Shown here piece after piece: positions 18,702 to 27,650 of a stretch of DNA of 64,000 bases (its first letter is position 1; each line of letters starts with the position of its first letter). The stretch lies in NCBI RefSeq assembly GCF_027531815.1, contig NZ_JAPZSK010000001.1, positions 62,001 through 126,000 of the forward strand, in the 5' to 3' direction. Position numbers and translations under genes: made by a program. The notes under the pieces were generated by a model. It did no database searches. It had not been told where the DNA came from and worked only from the letters and a program-made list of their open reading frames with translations. Origin of the DNA: Gemmatimonas sp. Lineage in GTDB: Bacteria > Gemmatimonadota > Gemmatimonadetes > Gemmatimonadales > Gemmatimonadaceae.

Positions 18702-19187
18702 TCAGACGAGGTCGGCGGCGTTGCGATCGTGAATCGTGTACAGCTCGACAATGAGCAGCCGTCGCACCTTGGTGGGCAGCTTGAGAATGCACATATCGCC
18801 GACGGCCTTGCCCTGCAGCGCGCGGCCAATGGGAGAGCCCATGGTCACATGGCCGTCGTGCAGCTCGCCGGCATCGCCGAAGACGAGCTCATAGGTCTCC
18901 AGCTGTGTCGTGACTTCGTCGGTCACGACCACCTTCGACCCGAGCCCCACCTTGTCGGCGGGAATCTGCGTGATGTCGATGTTGGCCAGCTTGGTTACGC
19001 GCTGCGTGAGCTGCCCCAGTCGCGCCTGCACGAATTGCTGCCGCTCCAGCGCCGCCTTGTACTCGCTGTTTTCCTTGAGGTCGCCGAGTTCGACGGCTTT
19101 GCGAATTTCCGCGGGCAGCGTGACGTTCAGCTCGAACTGCAGCTTCTCGACTTCGCGTGCCATCTGGGCGATCAGTTCCTGGAACAT
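18702..19187 (-). CDS. greA: Transcription elongation factor GreA
   Basis: 161 residues from the ATG opening MFQELIAQMAREVEKLQFEL. The N-terminal coiled coil carries the conserved tip GDLKENSEYKAALERQ, whose acidic residues stimulate the RNA polymerase's own cleavage of backtracked RNA. The C-terminal FKBP-like domain contains GSPIGRALQGKAVGD. Length matches GreA (about 158). The longer upstream frame passes through a terminator-like hairpin and is not used. The gene is followed after 23 nt by the enoyl thioester reductase gene. Confidence 0.95.
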   Translation of the reverse strand: MFQELIAQMAREVEKLQFELNVTLPAEIRKAVELGDLKENSEYKAALERQQFVQARLGQLTQRVTKLANIDITQIPADKVGLGSKVVVTDEVTTQLETYELVFGDAGELHDGHVTMGSPIGRALQGKAVGDMCILKLPTKVRRLLIVELYTIHDRNAADLV

Positions 19188-19208
19188 GCGCGTGCCAGCT
19201 GGGGCCGG

Positions 19209-19244
19209 ATAAAAGGCGAGCGCCCGACCATGGTGGCCGGGCGC
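19209..19244 (-). terminator. Terminator-like hairpin upstream of greA
   Basis: On the minus strand the stem GCGCCCGGCC / GGTCGGGCGC is centred on CCATGG and is followed by CTCGCCTTTTAT. It lies between the LOG-family gene and greA, and would end or attenuate transcription coming from the LOG gene. Confidence 0.6.
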
Positions 19245-19298
19245 ACGGGAAGTGCCGAAATATGCGGTGTCCGGCGAATGGTTCAAGTCTCGGGGCGT

Positions 19299-20243
19299 TC
19301 AACCCTCGTCCTTTCGCAGACGGCCGGCCGTTTGCGCATCATGCGCGTCGATGACTGCCTGCGCCGCTTCCCGCGGGTCATCGGTCAGGAGCAGCAGATC
19401 GAGATCCCCCGGCGAGATCTTGCCTTCGGCAGCCATGCGCGAGGTGATCCAGCGGACGAGCCCCGCCCAGTAGTGTGTGCCGAAGAGGACCACGGGGAAC
19501 TGATAGATCTTCCCCGTCTGGATGAGCGTGAGCGCCTCGAACAGTTCATCGAGCGTCCCGAAGCCGCCCGGGAAAATGATGAAGGCATTGGAGTACTTGA
19601 TGAACATCGTCTTGCGCACGAAGAAGTAACGAAAGTTCACCAGCGTATCGACGTAGGGGTTGGCACCCTGTTCGAACGGGAGCTCGATGTTGCATCCTAC
19701 CGAGTGCCCATCCACGTCCTTGGCCCCGCGATTGGCCGCCTCCATGATGCCTGGTCCGGCGCCGGTGAGGATGGAGAACCCCTGACTCGCGAGGAGCCGC
19801 GCCGTTTCCCGCGCCGCCTCGTACATGGGGTCGTCCGGACCGGTACGGGCAGACCCGAAAATCGTCACGCCCTTCTGCACGTCGGAGAGCGCGTCGAACC
19901 CCTCGACGAACTCGGACGTGATACGCATGACGCGCCACGGGTCGGAGCGGGTGAAGGCCGTCGCCTCCTCCCGTGGCGCCTGCAGCAACTTTTCGTCCTC
20001 CGTAAGCATTGGCCGGTCACGCAACGACTGATCCACGAGGCGCGGATCGGCGCGTCGCACGGCGCGTGCGCCCTTGGATACCAGGTTCGCCAGGCCGGCG
20101 GGCTCTCGGCCGGCGGCGCGGTGGCCGGCCTCCGTACGCTCCCGATAGGCCGCCACGGACTGCTGTTCCGCCGTGGCACGCGTGACGGGGGACGCCTGCT
20201 TGCCGGTTGCGGTACGGGGAGACGAACGCCGGGATTTCGCCAT
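19299..20243 (-). CDS. LOG-family (lysine decarboxylase-like fold) protein
   Basis: 314 residues counted from MAKSRRSSPRTA; an earlier in-frame start would overlap the divergent gene's promoter. The core from about residue 130 has the LOG signatures SARTGPDDP, GFSILTGAGPGIMEAANRGA and PGGFGTLDELFEALTLIQTGKI, the latter being the PGGxGTxxE motif. Known LOG enzymes hydrolyse nucleoside 5'-monophosphates to the base and ribose 5-phosphate, including cytokinin precursors; others are PpnN-type. The about 100-residue basic N-terminal extension (RSSPRTATGKQ) is unusual and likely disordered. Confidence 0.88.
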   Translation of the reverse strand: MAKSRRSSPRTATGKQASPVTRATAEQQSVAAYRERTEAGHRAAGREPAGLANLVSKGARAVRRADPRLVDQSLRDRPMLTEDEKLLQAPREEATAFTRSDPWRVMRITSEFVEGFDALSDVQKGVTIFGSARTGPDDPMYEAARETARLLASQGFSILTGAGPGIMEAANRGAKDVDGHSVGCNIELPFEQGANPYVDTLVNFRYFFVRKTMFIKYSNAFIIFPGGFGTLDELFEALTLIQTGKIYQFPVVLFGTHYWAGLVRWITSRMAAEGKISPGDLDLLLLTDDPREAAQAVIDAHDAQTAGRLRKDEG

Positions 20244-20329
20244 GGGCACAGGAGTGGAGACAGTGGGTCGGTGACAGAACACCATTGCGAAGACGCACGA
20301 CCAAACCGCATGGTACGAGTCGGGCCGCC

Positions 20330-21769
20330 GTGACGCATGATACCACCGCGGCACGGCGCTTGCTCCTTGTGGTGGCCGACGGCGTGCGCCCCGATGTGCT
20401 CGCCGAGGAGATGGACGCCGGGCGCGCGCCCACCTTGGCGGCGTTGCGGGCGCGCGGGAGCGCGCACACGGTCACCACGTCGTTCCCGTCCGTCACCGGG
20501 CCGGCGTACGTGCCGTTCCTCATGGGACAGCATCCGGCCCGCGTGGGACTGCCCGGCCTCCGCTGGTACGATCGCAGCCGCACGCTGCGCTGGGCGCCGG
20601 GGCAGTCGCGCAGTTACGCGGGCATCGACATCTGGCATGTGGACGGCGATGTCGCCGCGCACGTACCCACGCTGCTCGAGTACGCGCAGCCGTCGCTCGC
20701 CGCCATGAGCATGATTGGTCGCGGTGCCACGCACGGGCGCATCGGCCGCGGCGTGGGATGGATGCTGCGGGCCGCGCCGGCGCACTTTCGGGGCGATCTC
20801 CAGGGGTGGCGACGGGTGGAGCGACAGGCCACGGCGGCCTTTCTCTCCCGCTTCAGGACGGTGCGCCCCCGGATGGCCGTGCTGGCCATCCTGAGTGCCG
20901 ACAAGTTCGCCCACAAGCATGGCGCACGCTCCGCGGTGGTGCGCACCGCCATTGCCGATGTCGATGCCGCCGTGGCTCAGGCGCTGGCTATCGCCAGTCG
21001 CGACGGCTGGCGTGAGTCGCTCCACGTGTGGGTCACGGGGGACCATGGCCACGACGAGGTGACCAACCACGAGGACCTCCACGGCTGGCTGCAGGGCGAA
21101 GGGTTGCGCGTGCGGGCGCACCCGCAATTGCGCGTGAGCAATCCCGACGTCGTGCTCATGGTGGGCGGGAATGCCATGGCGCATCTCTATTTTGCCCCGG
21201 GAGAACGGGAGCGGCGCTGGTGGCACGCCCACGCCGCCACCTGGAATCGCCTGCTCGACAGGCTGGTGGAACGCCCGGCCATCGACCTGCTCGCCGTGAA
21301 CCGTGATGCGCACACGGTGCAGGTGCGCCACGCCGCCCACGGCGCGGCCGAAGTGCGGCGCCACGATGGCCCGCAGGGGTCGCGCTGGTCGTACGTGTGC
21401 AACGACGGCGACCCGCTGGGGCTCGGGGGAACCCTGCGGGACCTCGACGCCGATGCGGCCTGGCACGCCACGCAGGCCTCGGCCTACCCGGATGCCCTGG
21501 TGCAGCTGTCGTGGCTTGGCGCCTCCTCACGGTCGGGGGACGTGATCGTGTCGGCGGCCAGCGGGTGGGATCTGCGCGCGCGCTTCGAACCGGTGCCGCA
21601 CGTTTCCACCCACGGCGCCCTGCTGCGCGAGCAGATGCTGGTACCGCTCATTGTGGATTGTGCCACTACGCGTGTGCCGCAACGCACGGCCGACATCGTA
21701 CCGTCGGCGTTGGATTTGCTGGCGATTCGCGCCCATGCCGAATTCGATGGGCGATCCTTCCTGCGGTAG
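20330..21769 (+). CDS. Alkaline phosphatase superfamily hydrolase (phosphodiesterase/nucleotide pyrophosphatase type)
   Basis: 479 residues, starting at a GTG just before LLLVVADGVRPDVLAEEMD; the longer open frame overlaps the LOG start. The metal-binding D of VADGVRPD, the nucleophile region TTSFPSVTGPAYVPFLMG, VTGDHGHDEVTNHEDL and the late THGALL motif form the usual two-metal set of this superfamily. There is no convincing signal peptide, so the enzyme may be cytoplasmic. The substrate is not predictable. It is transcribed divergently from the LOG-family gene. Confidence 0.85.
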   Translation: MTHDTTAARRLLLVVADGVRPDVLAEEMDAGRAPTLAALRARGSAHTVTTSFPSVTGPAYVPFLMGQHPARVGLPGLRWYDRSRTLRWAPGQSRSYAGIDIWHVDGDVAAHVPTLLEYAQPSLAAMSMIGRGATHGRIGRGVGWMLRAAPAHFRGDLQGWRRVERQATAAFLSRFRTVRPRMAVLAILSADKFAHKHGARSAVVRTAIADVDAAVAQALAIASRDGWRESLHVWVTGDHGHDEVTNHEDLHGWLQGEGLRVRAHPQLRVSNPDVVLMVGGNAMAHLYFAPGERERRWWHAHAATWNRLLDRLVERPAIDLLAVNRDAHTVQVRHAAHGAAEVRRHDGPQGSRWSYVCNDGDPLGLGGTLRDLDADAAWHATQASAYPDALVQLSWLGASSRSGDVIVSAASGWDLRARFEPVPHVSTHGALLREQMLVPLIVDCATTRVPQRTADIVPSALDLLAIRAHAEFDGRSFLR

Positions 21770-21867
21770 TACGCCGCTGCCCCCTGTCAACGCGGTGTCG
21801 TGGTCCGTATCGCGGCGCCGCCCGGCTCCAAGCGGTGTGAGCCGCCGCCGCGCTGCACCCCAGGCCG

Positions 21868-22194
21868 CTACTCGGCTCGCGTGCGACTGCGCTCGGGATC
21901 AAAGCCGTCCGGATAGCGCCTTCGCAACTTGTCGATGTTGCGCTGGGCGATTTCCTCGAGTGGGATATCCAGCACGCTCGCGAATGCGCCGATATACCAG
22001 AGGCAATCACCGAGCTCCTTCACCAGCGCATCGCGATCCAGTGGCGTGGCATGGAAGAGATGCTTCTTGATGATCTCGGCGGTCTCGCCCGCTTCACCGG
22101 TAAGCCCGAGCGCCGCGTTGGCGAGCTGCTGCTCGTAGGTGCGATCGCGTCCCAGTGTGCGGGCCGCCAGCTGCTGATAGTCATCGAACGTCAT
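21868..22194 (-). CDS. MazG-like nucleoside triphosphate pyrophosphohydrolase
   Basis: 108 residues from MTFDDYQQLAARTLG. The all-alpha NTP pyrophosphatase metal motif is seen as GLTGEAGETAEIIKKHL followed by VKELGDCLWYIGAFA (ExxE...ExxD pattern). Such proteins hydrolyse (d)NTPs or modified nucleotides to the monophosphate and PPi. This one is the short single-domain type. The start is chosen because the preceding in-frame segment is rich in Pro and unlike the family. It stands alone and is convergent with the upstream hydrolase. Confidence 0.9.
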   Translation of the reverse strand: MTFDDYQQLAARTLGRDRTYEQQLANAALGLTGEAGETAEIIKKHLFHATPLDRDALVKELGDCLWYIGAFASVLDIPLEEIAQRNIDKLRRRYPDGFDPERSRTRAE

Positions 22195-22305
22195 GACCGG
22201 GCAATCTAATGCCGGCGGCATAACCCTGGTGCCGGGTGGAACAGCCGCCCGCCTGTTCCCGATCATGGCCATCGTTCAGGGCGACAGATTCCGCTACTTT
22301 GGGGG

Positions 22306-22554
22306 ATGGCGTGGTTGACCCTCTCCCTGCAGCTCACCTGGCGCGCCCTGCTGGCCCCAACGCTGGCGGTGGACCTGCTGCGCGTGGCGTGGCGGTTCCG
22401 GCACCGTCACTGGTACCGGCGCTTCCCGTTCCTGCCACTGCCGGCCACGACGTACGTGCGCTGGCGCATGTACACGGCGTACGGTGACGAGGACGCGATT
22501 CCGCCGGCCGACGACGTGATTGCCTTTGCCCGGTGGGTGGGGCGGCAGCCCTGA
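22306..22554 (+). CDS. Small hypothetical protein upstream of queG
   Basis: 82 residues overlapping the queG start by 22 nt, so probably co-translated. The first about 30 residues are hydrophobic (LQLTWRALLAPTLAVDLLRV), followed by a very basic aromatic patch (WRFRHRHWYRRF) and a tail YTAYGDEDAIPPADDVIAFARW. This suggests a small membrane-anchored or membrane-associated protein. I do not recognise a family. The ATG is preceded by GGGGG at about 22301-22305, which is close for a ribosome-binding site. Confidence 0.7.
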   Translation: MAWLTLSLQLTWRALLAPTLAVDLLRVAWRFRHRHWYRRFPFLPLPATTYVRWRMYTAYGDEDAIPPADDVIAFARWVGRQP

Positions 22555-23612
22555 CGGCTCGCTTGCTGACCGAGCGGCTCAAGGCCGAGGCGTACGGGCT
22601 CGGCTTTGATGCGGCTGGCGTGGCGCGGCTTGGCGAACCGGCCACGCGCGCGGCCTTCGAGGCCTGGCTGGCGGCCGGGCATCAGGGCTCCATGGCGTAT
22701 CTGGAGGGGGAGGGGGCGGCGTTGCGGCGCGACAGCCGCCTGCCCCACCCCGGTGCCACCCACGCGCTGGTCGTGGCGGCTTCGTATGGCGGGCGGGCAC
22801 CGGCGGGGCCGGTGGCGCGCTACGCACGCGGCGACGACTACCACGTGGTGCTGCGCGAGCGGGTGCGGGAGCTGCACGGCTGGCTGGAGCGCGAAGTGGG
22901 GCGCCCGGTGAACGCGCGCCCGTACGTGGACAGCGGCCCCATTCTCGAGCGGGATCTGGCGCAGCGCGCGGGGCTCGGGTGGGTGGGGAAGAACACCATG
23001 CTCATCGTGCCGGGGGCCGGCTCACACCTGTTCCTGGCGTCGCTGTTCGTGGATGTGGCGCTCGAGGAGGATGCACCGTTCGAGGCCGATCGTTGCGGCA
23101 CGTGCACCCGCTGCCTGGACGCCTGTCCCACGGGGGCGCTCCCGTCGCCGCGGGTGCTCGACGCGACCCGCTGCATCAGCTACCTCACCATCGAGCACCG
23201 CGGGCCGATCCCGCCGGCACTGCGCGAGGGTGTGGGTGGGCTGCTGTACGGCTGCGACATCTGCAATGACGTGTGTCCATGGACCGTGAAGTTCGCGCGG
23301 GAGGCGATGGCGCCCGAGTTCGCACCGCGAGCGCTGTTCGCGGAGTCACACGATCGCGACGGCACGCGCGCGTTGGCGCGCTCGATCTGCATGATGGATG
23401 CGGCCGATTATGCCGCGGCGTTCAAGGGGAGTGCGATCAAGCGGGCCAAGCTGTGGATGCTGCAGCGCAACGCGTGCGTGGTGCTGGGGAACGTGGGCAC
23501 CGACGAGGATCTGGCGGTGCTGGAGGGGATGCGCGAGCACGAGCACGAGGTGGTGCGGGAGCAGGCGGCGTGGAGCATCGAACGTCTCGCCCATAGGGAG
23601 TACGGGTCGTAA
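22533..23612 (+). CDS. queG: Epoxyqueuosine reductase
   Basis: 359 residues. Cobalamin- and iron-sulfur-dependent enzyme that performs the last step of queuosine formation on tRNA. Two ferredoxin-type clusters are visible, CGTCTRCLDACPTGA and CDICNDVCPW, and upstream RPYVDSGPILERDLA and GLGWVGKNTML are QueG signatures. C-terminal HEAT-like repeats bind tRNA (KRAKLWMLQRNACVVLGNVG). A GTG at 22533 is used, although a downstream start is possible. Length is normal. It converges on the peptidase locus, with a shared hairpin between. Confidence 0.95.
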   Translation: MGGAAALTARLLTERLKAEAYGLGFDAAGVARLGEPATRAAFEAWLAAGHQGSMAYLEGEGAALRRDSRLPHPGATHALVVAASYGGRAPAGPVARYARGDDYHVVLRERVRELHGWLEREVGRPVNARPYVDSGPILERDLAQRAGLGWVGKNTMLIVPGAGSHLFLASLFVDVALEEDAPFEADRCGTCTRCLDACPTGALPSPRVLDATRCISYLTIEHRGPIPPALREGVGGLLYGCDICNDVCPWTVKFAREAMAPEFAPRALFAESHDRDGTRALARSICMMDAADYAAAFKGSAIKRAKLWMLQRNACVVLGNVGTDEDLAVLEGMREHEHEVVREQAAWSIERLAHREYGS

Positions 23613-23669
23613 TCAGTGCCCACCGGCGTTCACACAGAGCAGTGACCCCGGCGGTGCCGCTCAGCAGCG

Positions 23670-23700
23670 GAGCGCGCCCCTAGCGCGGAGGGGCGCGCTC
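23670..23700. terminator. Bidirectional terminator hairpin between queG and the S9 locus
   Basis: A perfect 11-bp stem, GAGCGCGCCCC (23670-23680) and GGGGCGCGCTC (23690-23700), has a 9-nt loop. The loop and right arm lie within the last codons of the minus-strand S9 gene, whose stop is at 23680-23682. There is no strong T-run on either side. Confidence 0.6.
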
Positions 23701-25635
23701 TTCACCGTGCACCGCACCGTCTTTCAGATGCTGGTGAAAGAACCCCAGCATGTCGTGGAGCAGGGCGACCGTGTTCTCCCGGCTTGAGATGTAATAGTTC
23801 TCGTTGGGATACGTGCGATAGACGAACGGCTTGTAGAGCATCTCGAGGCGGTCGGCGAACAACCGCGATGCATCGGATCGCGGAATGGCGGTGGCAGCGC
23901 CGTGCACCACCATGATCGGCGTCTGGAGCTTGTCCAGCTCGTAGATCGGTGAACTGCGGCGATACTTCTCCAAATTGTCTTTGAGCGGACCGAACTCGTG
24001 TTCCAGCAGCTTCACGTGTCGCGTTTCCTGCTCGGCCACCGTGTGCACCCAGTCGCCGTAGCCGGACGCGGCAATGGCGGCCTGGAACACCGAGGGCGCA
24101 AAGACGGGCGCCGCCATGCTCATGTACCCGCCGTAGCTCGTGCCGGTAATCCCCATCCTGTCCTGGCGCACCTCGGGCAGCTTCTTCAGCACGGCGACTC
24201 CCGCCAGAACATCCAGCAGATCGCAGCGCCCCCAGCAGCCGTTGTTGGCTTCCTCGAAGGCACGGCCATAGCCTGAGCTGCCGCGAATATTCGGCAGCAG
24301 GACGGCATATCCACGCATCGCGAAGAACTGCACGTCGCGCTGCAGCGCATCGCTGAACTGCGCCGTGGGTCCTCCATGAATCCACAGCAACCCTGGTGCC
24401 TTCTCGTTGATGGCGAGCCCGCGTGGCCGGTACAGATACGCGGAAATCTCGAGGCCGTCCTCCGATCGGTAAGTGAGCTTCTCCGGCACGATGAGCGATT
24501 GCGCCACGTGCGCCGGAGGGTCCGAATTCGTCAGCCGCGTGGCCTGCCCCCCAGCGAACGGGACGACGTAGAGATCGCCTGGGGTCGTCGGTGAGGCGAG
24601 GACATAGCTCACCCGACGTCCATCGGGTGACCAGTTGGCCGCCGACACCATCCCCATTCCGGACGGCGAAGCCAATGAGCGCGATGCGCCGCCGGACAGG
24701 GCCACCGCCCGCACGTGCTGCGTGCCATTCTGCAACGAGAGATACAGAATGTGGCGGCCATCAGGCGACCAGCGGGCGCCACTCTGATTGGCTGGCTCCG
24801 CGGCGATCTGCCGTGCCTCGCCGCCCTTCATCGGCGCCACCCAGTAGTTCATCCACCCCGATCGCTGCGAACGAAAGAGCAGGTGCGTGCCATCGGGGGA
24901 GACCAGCGCCGGGCCGAAGGCCCCTCCCGCCTGGTAGTCGAAAAGGCCGGTGTCCTTCACGATGACGCGCGAGCCGCTCCCATCGGGCGCCATCGTCATG
25001 ACGTCATGGTGGCGCCACGTGGAGTCGAGTCGGACGTAGACCACCTGACGCCCGTCTGGTGTCCAGCCAGGGGAAACCTCGAGGAGCGGCCCAGTCGTCA
25101 GGCGCCGCAACTGCCCATCGGCGATCCGGACGGTCCAGATGTCGTGGTTGCCCAGCTTGTCGTCCGAGAAGGCGATGGCAGATCCATCGGGCGCCCACGC
25201 GTACGAACCGATGCGCCCACCAAGGTGCGTCAGCTGACGGTCCTGGCCATCGACCACGGAACTGAGCCACAGCTCCGGGCTTCCGGATTTCGTCGACACA
25301 TACGAGAGCCACTTGCCGTCTGGTGACCATTCCGGCTGCGCCGACCCCAGAAAGGTGGTGCCCCCGGTCCTCACGTTGAGAGACCTGGGGAAACCGCCGC
25401 TGGAGGGGACCGCCCACACCCCCCCCTCACCCAGCGGCGAAGTGAACATGAGCATGGTGCCATCGGGGGACCACTGCGGCTCGCTCGAGACTGCAGACCG
25501 AATTGCCGTGAGTTCACGCGCCGACAGCGCGCGCGGTGCTGCCGACTGTGCACCGAGTGACGTGCCGAGCGGCGCACCCAGCAGCATGCCGAACGGCGCG
25601 CCGGCGATCAGCAGGCGCACGGTGGCTCGACTCAT
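23680..25635 (-). CDS. Secreted S9-fold (prolyl oligopeptidase-like) protein with incomplete catalytic triad, paralogue 1
   Basis: 651 residues. A signal peptide (MSRATVRLLIAGAPFGMLLG) leads to a seven-bladed TolB-type propeller with repeated WSPDG motifs (residues about 45-370) and a C-terminal alpha/beta hydrolase domain. The nucleophile elbow GTSYGGYMS holds Ser500. The usual HGxxDxxVP loop reads HGAATAIP, so the acid is missing. The usual YPGExH reads YPNENYYI, so His is replaced by Tyr614. It shares ANNGCWGRCDLLD with its two paralogues. It may be a non-canonical peptidase or a peptide-binding protein. Last gene of the SusCD locus, overlapping paralogue 2 by 4 nt. Confidence 0.9.
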   Translation of the reverse strand: MSRATVRLLIAGAPFGMLLGAPLGTSLGAQSAAPRALSARELTAIRSAVSSEPQWSPDGTMLMFTSPLGEGGVWAVPSSGGFPRSLNVRTGGTTFLGSAQPEWSPDGKWLSYVSTKSGSPELWLSSVVDGQDRQLTHLGGRIGSYAWAPDGSAIAFSDDKLGNHDIWTVRIADGQLRRLTTGPLLEVSPGWTPDGRQVVYVRLDSTWRHHDVMTMAPDGSGSRVIVKDTGLFDYQAGGAFGPALVSPDGTHLLFRSQRSGWMNYWVAPMKGGEARQIAAEPANQSGARWSPDGRHILYLSLQNGTQHVRAVALSGGASRSLASPSGMGMVSAANWSPDGRRVSYVLASPTTPGDLYVVPFAGGQATRLTNSDPPAHVAQSLIVPEKLTYRSEDGLEISAYLYRPRGLAINEKAPGLLWIHGGPTAQFSDALQRDVQFFAMRGYAVLLPNIRGSSGYGRAFEEANNGCWGRCDLLDVLAGVAVLKKLPEVRQDRMGITGTSYGGYMSMAAPVFAPSVFQAAIAASGYGDWVHTVAEQETRHVKLLEHEFGPLKDNLEKYRRSSPIYELDKLQTPIMVVHGAATAIPRSDASRLFADRLEMLYKPFVYRTYPNENYYISSRENTVALLHDMLGFFHQHLKDGAVHGEERAPPR

Positions 25636-27572
25636 CGGGCGCCACCGCGGGCGCGGGCGGGCTCCCTCATGCCATCCTTGAGGTGCTGATCGAAGTAGGC
25701 GACCATGTCCCCGAGCATGACTTGAATGTTGTCACGTCGCCGAATGTAGTAGTTCTCGTTCGGATAGGTCTTGTAGGTGAAGGGCTTGTAGTTCATCTCC
25801 AGGCGATCGGCAAAGAGTGCGGAGGCCACCGAGCGCGGCAGCTGCGCCCCCACGCCGTGAATGAGCATGATTGGCGTCTGGATGTCCTTCATGAAGAAGA
25901 TCGGTGAGGCCATGCGGTACTTGTCCGTGGCCTGCGGCAAGTCGCCGAACTCGTACTCCACGAGCTTCACGTGGCGGAGCTCCTGCTCCGCGTGGAAGTG
26001 CAGCCAGTCACCGTAGCCGGACGCGGCGATTGCCGCCTGAAAGACACCGGGGGCAAACGCCGCAGCCGCAAGGCTCATGCATCCCCCGTAGCTTGTGCCG
26101 GTGATGCCCATCCGCGTTGGCTCGATGTATGGCAGCGTCTTCAGGAACTCCACGCCGGCGGTGACATCGAGCAGGTCGCAGCGACCCCAACAACCGTTGT
26201 TGGCGTCTTCGAAAACCTTGCCGTATCCGGAACTGCCGCGAATGTTCGGCAGGAGGACGGCGTACCCTCGCATGGTCAGGTACTGCACCTGCGCCTGATA
26301 CGTATCGTTGAATGACGAGGTCGGCCCACCGTGAATGAACAGGATGCCTGGCGCCTTGCCGCCGGGCGCCAGCGTGGGTTCGTAGAGGTACGCCTGGATC
26401 GTCAGGCCGTCCGGGGACTTGTACGACACTTTCTTCGGCGTGATGAGGCGGCTCGCGACGTGAGTGGCGGTGGACGACGTCGTGAGTCGACGGGGAGCCC
26501 CGCCCGCGGCGTTCACGACGAACAGGTCGGCCGCTTCAGTCGGGCTTTCGCTGGTGAAGCTGACCTGCCGTCCATCGGGTGACCATTCCGCGTTGCTGAT
26601 CACCCCCATGCCATCGGGCTTGGCCAGCACGCGAGGCGCTCCGCCGGTTGCGGCGACGACCCGCAGATCCTGCGTCCCATTCCACAGCGCCTGATACAGG
26701 ATCGACTTGCCATCGGGTGACCATCGGGCTCCGGACTGGTTGGCCGCCTCAGCGGCGATCGGTCGCGGGACGCCGCCGGCCATAGGTACGACCCAATAGT
26801 TGATCCAGCCGCTGCGGTGCGAGCGAAAGAGCAACGTGCTGCCATCCGGCGAAACCAGCGAATAGCCGAAGTTGCCTCCGGCCTGATAATCGAAGAAGTC
26901 GACATCCTTCACGATCGTTCGCGGTTGTCCGTCGCCAACGGCGGACAGTTCGAGCACCTCGTGCTCCAACCAGCGATCATCCATTCGGGCGTACACCACC
27001 CGCTTCCCGTCAGGGGTCCAGGTGGGGAAGACCTCGTACCGGGTATCGTTGGTCAGTCGGACAACCGCCTTGCCGGGCACCGACACGGTGAAGACATCGA
27101 AGTGTCCGAACTTGTCCCCGGCAAACGCGATGGAATTGCCATCCGGCGACCACGAATAGGAATTGATCCGTCCGCCGAGGTTCGTGAGCTGGAGCTCCGT
27201 CCCATCGCGCAGCGAGCGCACGAAGAGCTCGGCCGGTCCGTTGCGATTCGAGATGTACGACAGCCATTGACCATTCGGCGCGTACTTGGGTTGATGCGAC
27301 TGCAGAAAGGCGATCTCTCCGAGTTGGATATCGAGCGAGGCTGGCAGACCGCCAGCCGCCGGGATGGTCCACAGATCCGAACCTCCCAGGGCACCGCCAA
27401 TGAGCAGACGCGTGCCGTCTGGCGACCACTGCGGTGCAACACCCCCGACAATGGAGCGGACCGATGTGACGTCACTGGCGCTCAACGGTTGTCCCTGCGC
27501 GCCGATCCCGGCGTTCAGGTGAGGACTCAGCAGAACGACAAGGGCGGCGAGCGAAGCTAGGGGGTGTCGCAT
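25632..27572 (-). CDS. Secreted S9-fold protein with incomplete catalytic triad, paralogue 2
   Basis: 646 residues from MRHPLASLAALVVLLSPHL, a signal peptide; a start 18 codons upstream is possible. The architecture is the same as its neighbour: WSPDG propeller then hydrolase domain. The nucleophile elbow GTSYGGCMS holds Ser494. The acid loop is HGVGAQLP (no Asp) and the His position is Tyr608 in YPNENYYIRRR. The signature ANNGCWGRCDLLDV is present, and the two cysteines there may pair. The gene follows SusD across a strong stem-loop and is translationally coupled to paralogue 1 through an ATGA overlap. Duplication of one ancestral gene is the simplest origin. Confidence 0.9.
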   Translation of the reverse strand: MRHPLASLAALVVLLSPHLNAGIGAQGQPLSASDVTSVRSIVGGVAPQWSPDGTRLLIGGALGGSDLWTIPAAGGLPASLDIQLGEIAFLQSHQPKYAPNGQWLSYISNRNGPAELFVRSLRDGTELQLTNLGGRINSYSWSPDGNSIAFAGDKFGHFDVFTVSVPGKAVVRLTNDTRYEVFPTWTPDGKRVVYARMDDRWLEHEVLELSAVGDGQPRTIVKDVDFFDYQAGGNFGYSLVSPDGSTLLFRSHRSGWINYWVVPMAGGVPRPIAAEAANQSGARWSPDGKSILYQALWNGTQDLRVVAATGGAPRVLAKPDGMGVISNAEWSPDGRQVSFTSESPTEAADLFVVNAAGGAPRRLTTSSTATHVASRLITPKKVSYKSPDGLTIQAYLYEPTLAPGGKAPGILFIHGGPTSSFNDTYQAQVQYLTMRGYAVLLPNIRGSSGYGKVFEDANNGCWGRCDLLDVTAGVEFLKTLPYIEPTRMGITGTSYGGCMSLAAAAFAPGVFQAAIAASGYGDWLHFHAEQELRHVKLVEYEFGDLPQATDKYRMASPIFFMKDIQTPIMLIHGVGAQLPRSVASALFADRLEMNYKPFTYKTYPNENYYIRRRDNIQVMLGDMVAYFDQHLKDGMREPARARGGAR

Positions 27573-27607
27573 CCTGATGCGCCTCGTATCGATGGGGAAC
27601 GGTGAAG

Positions 27608-27642
27608 CGCGCCGGCCACCCCTCACGGGCGTGGCCGGCGCG
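27608..27642 (-). other. Stem-loop between susD and the S9 genes
   Basis: A perfect 12-bp GC stem, CGCGCCGGCCAC (27608-27619) and GTGGCCGGCGCG (27631-27642), fills most of the 78-nt gap between the SusD stop and the next start. There is no T-run on the minus strand. It could stabilise the upstream SusCD message or partly terminate transcription, giving less of the two S9 products. Confidence 0.6.
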
Positions 27643-27650
27643 TCCCGGAC

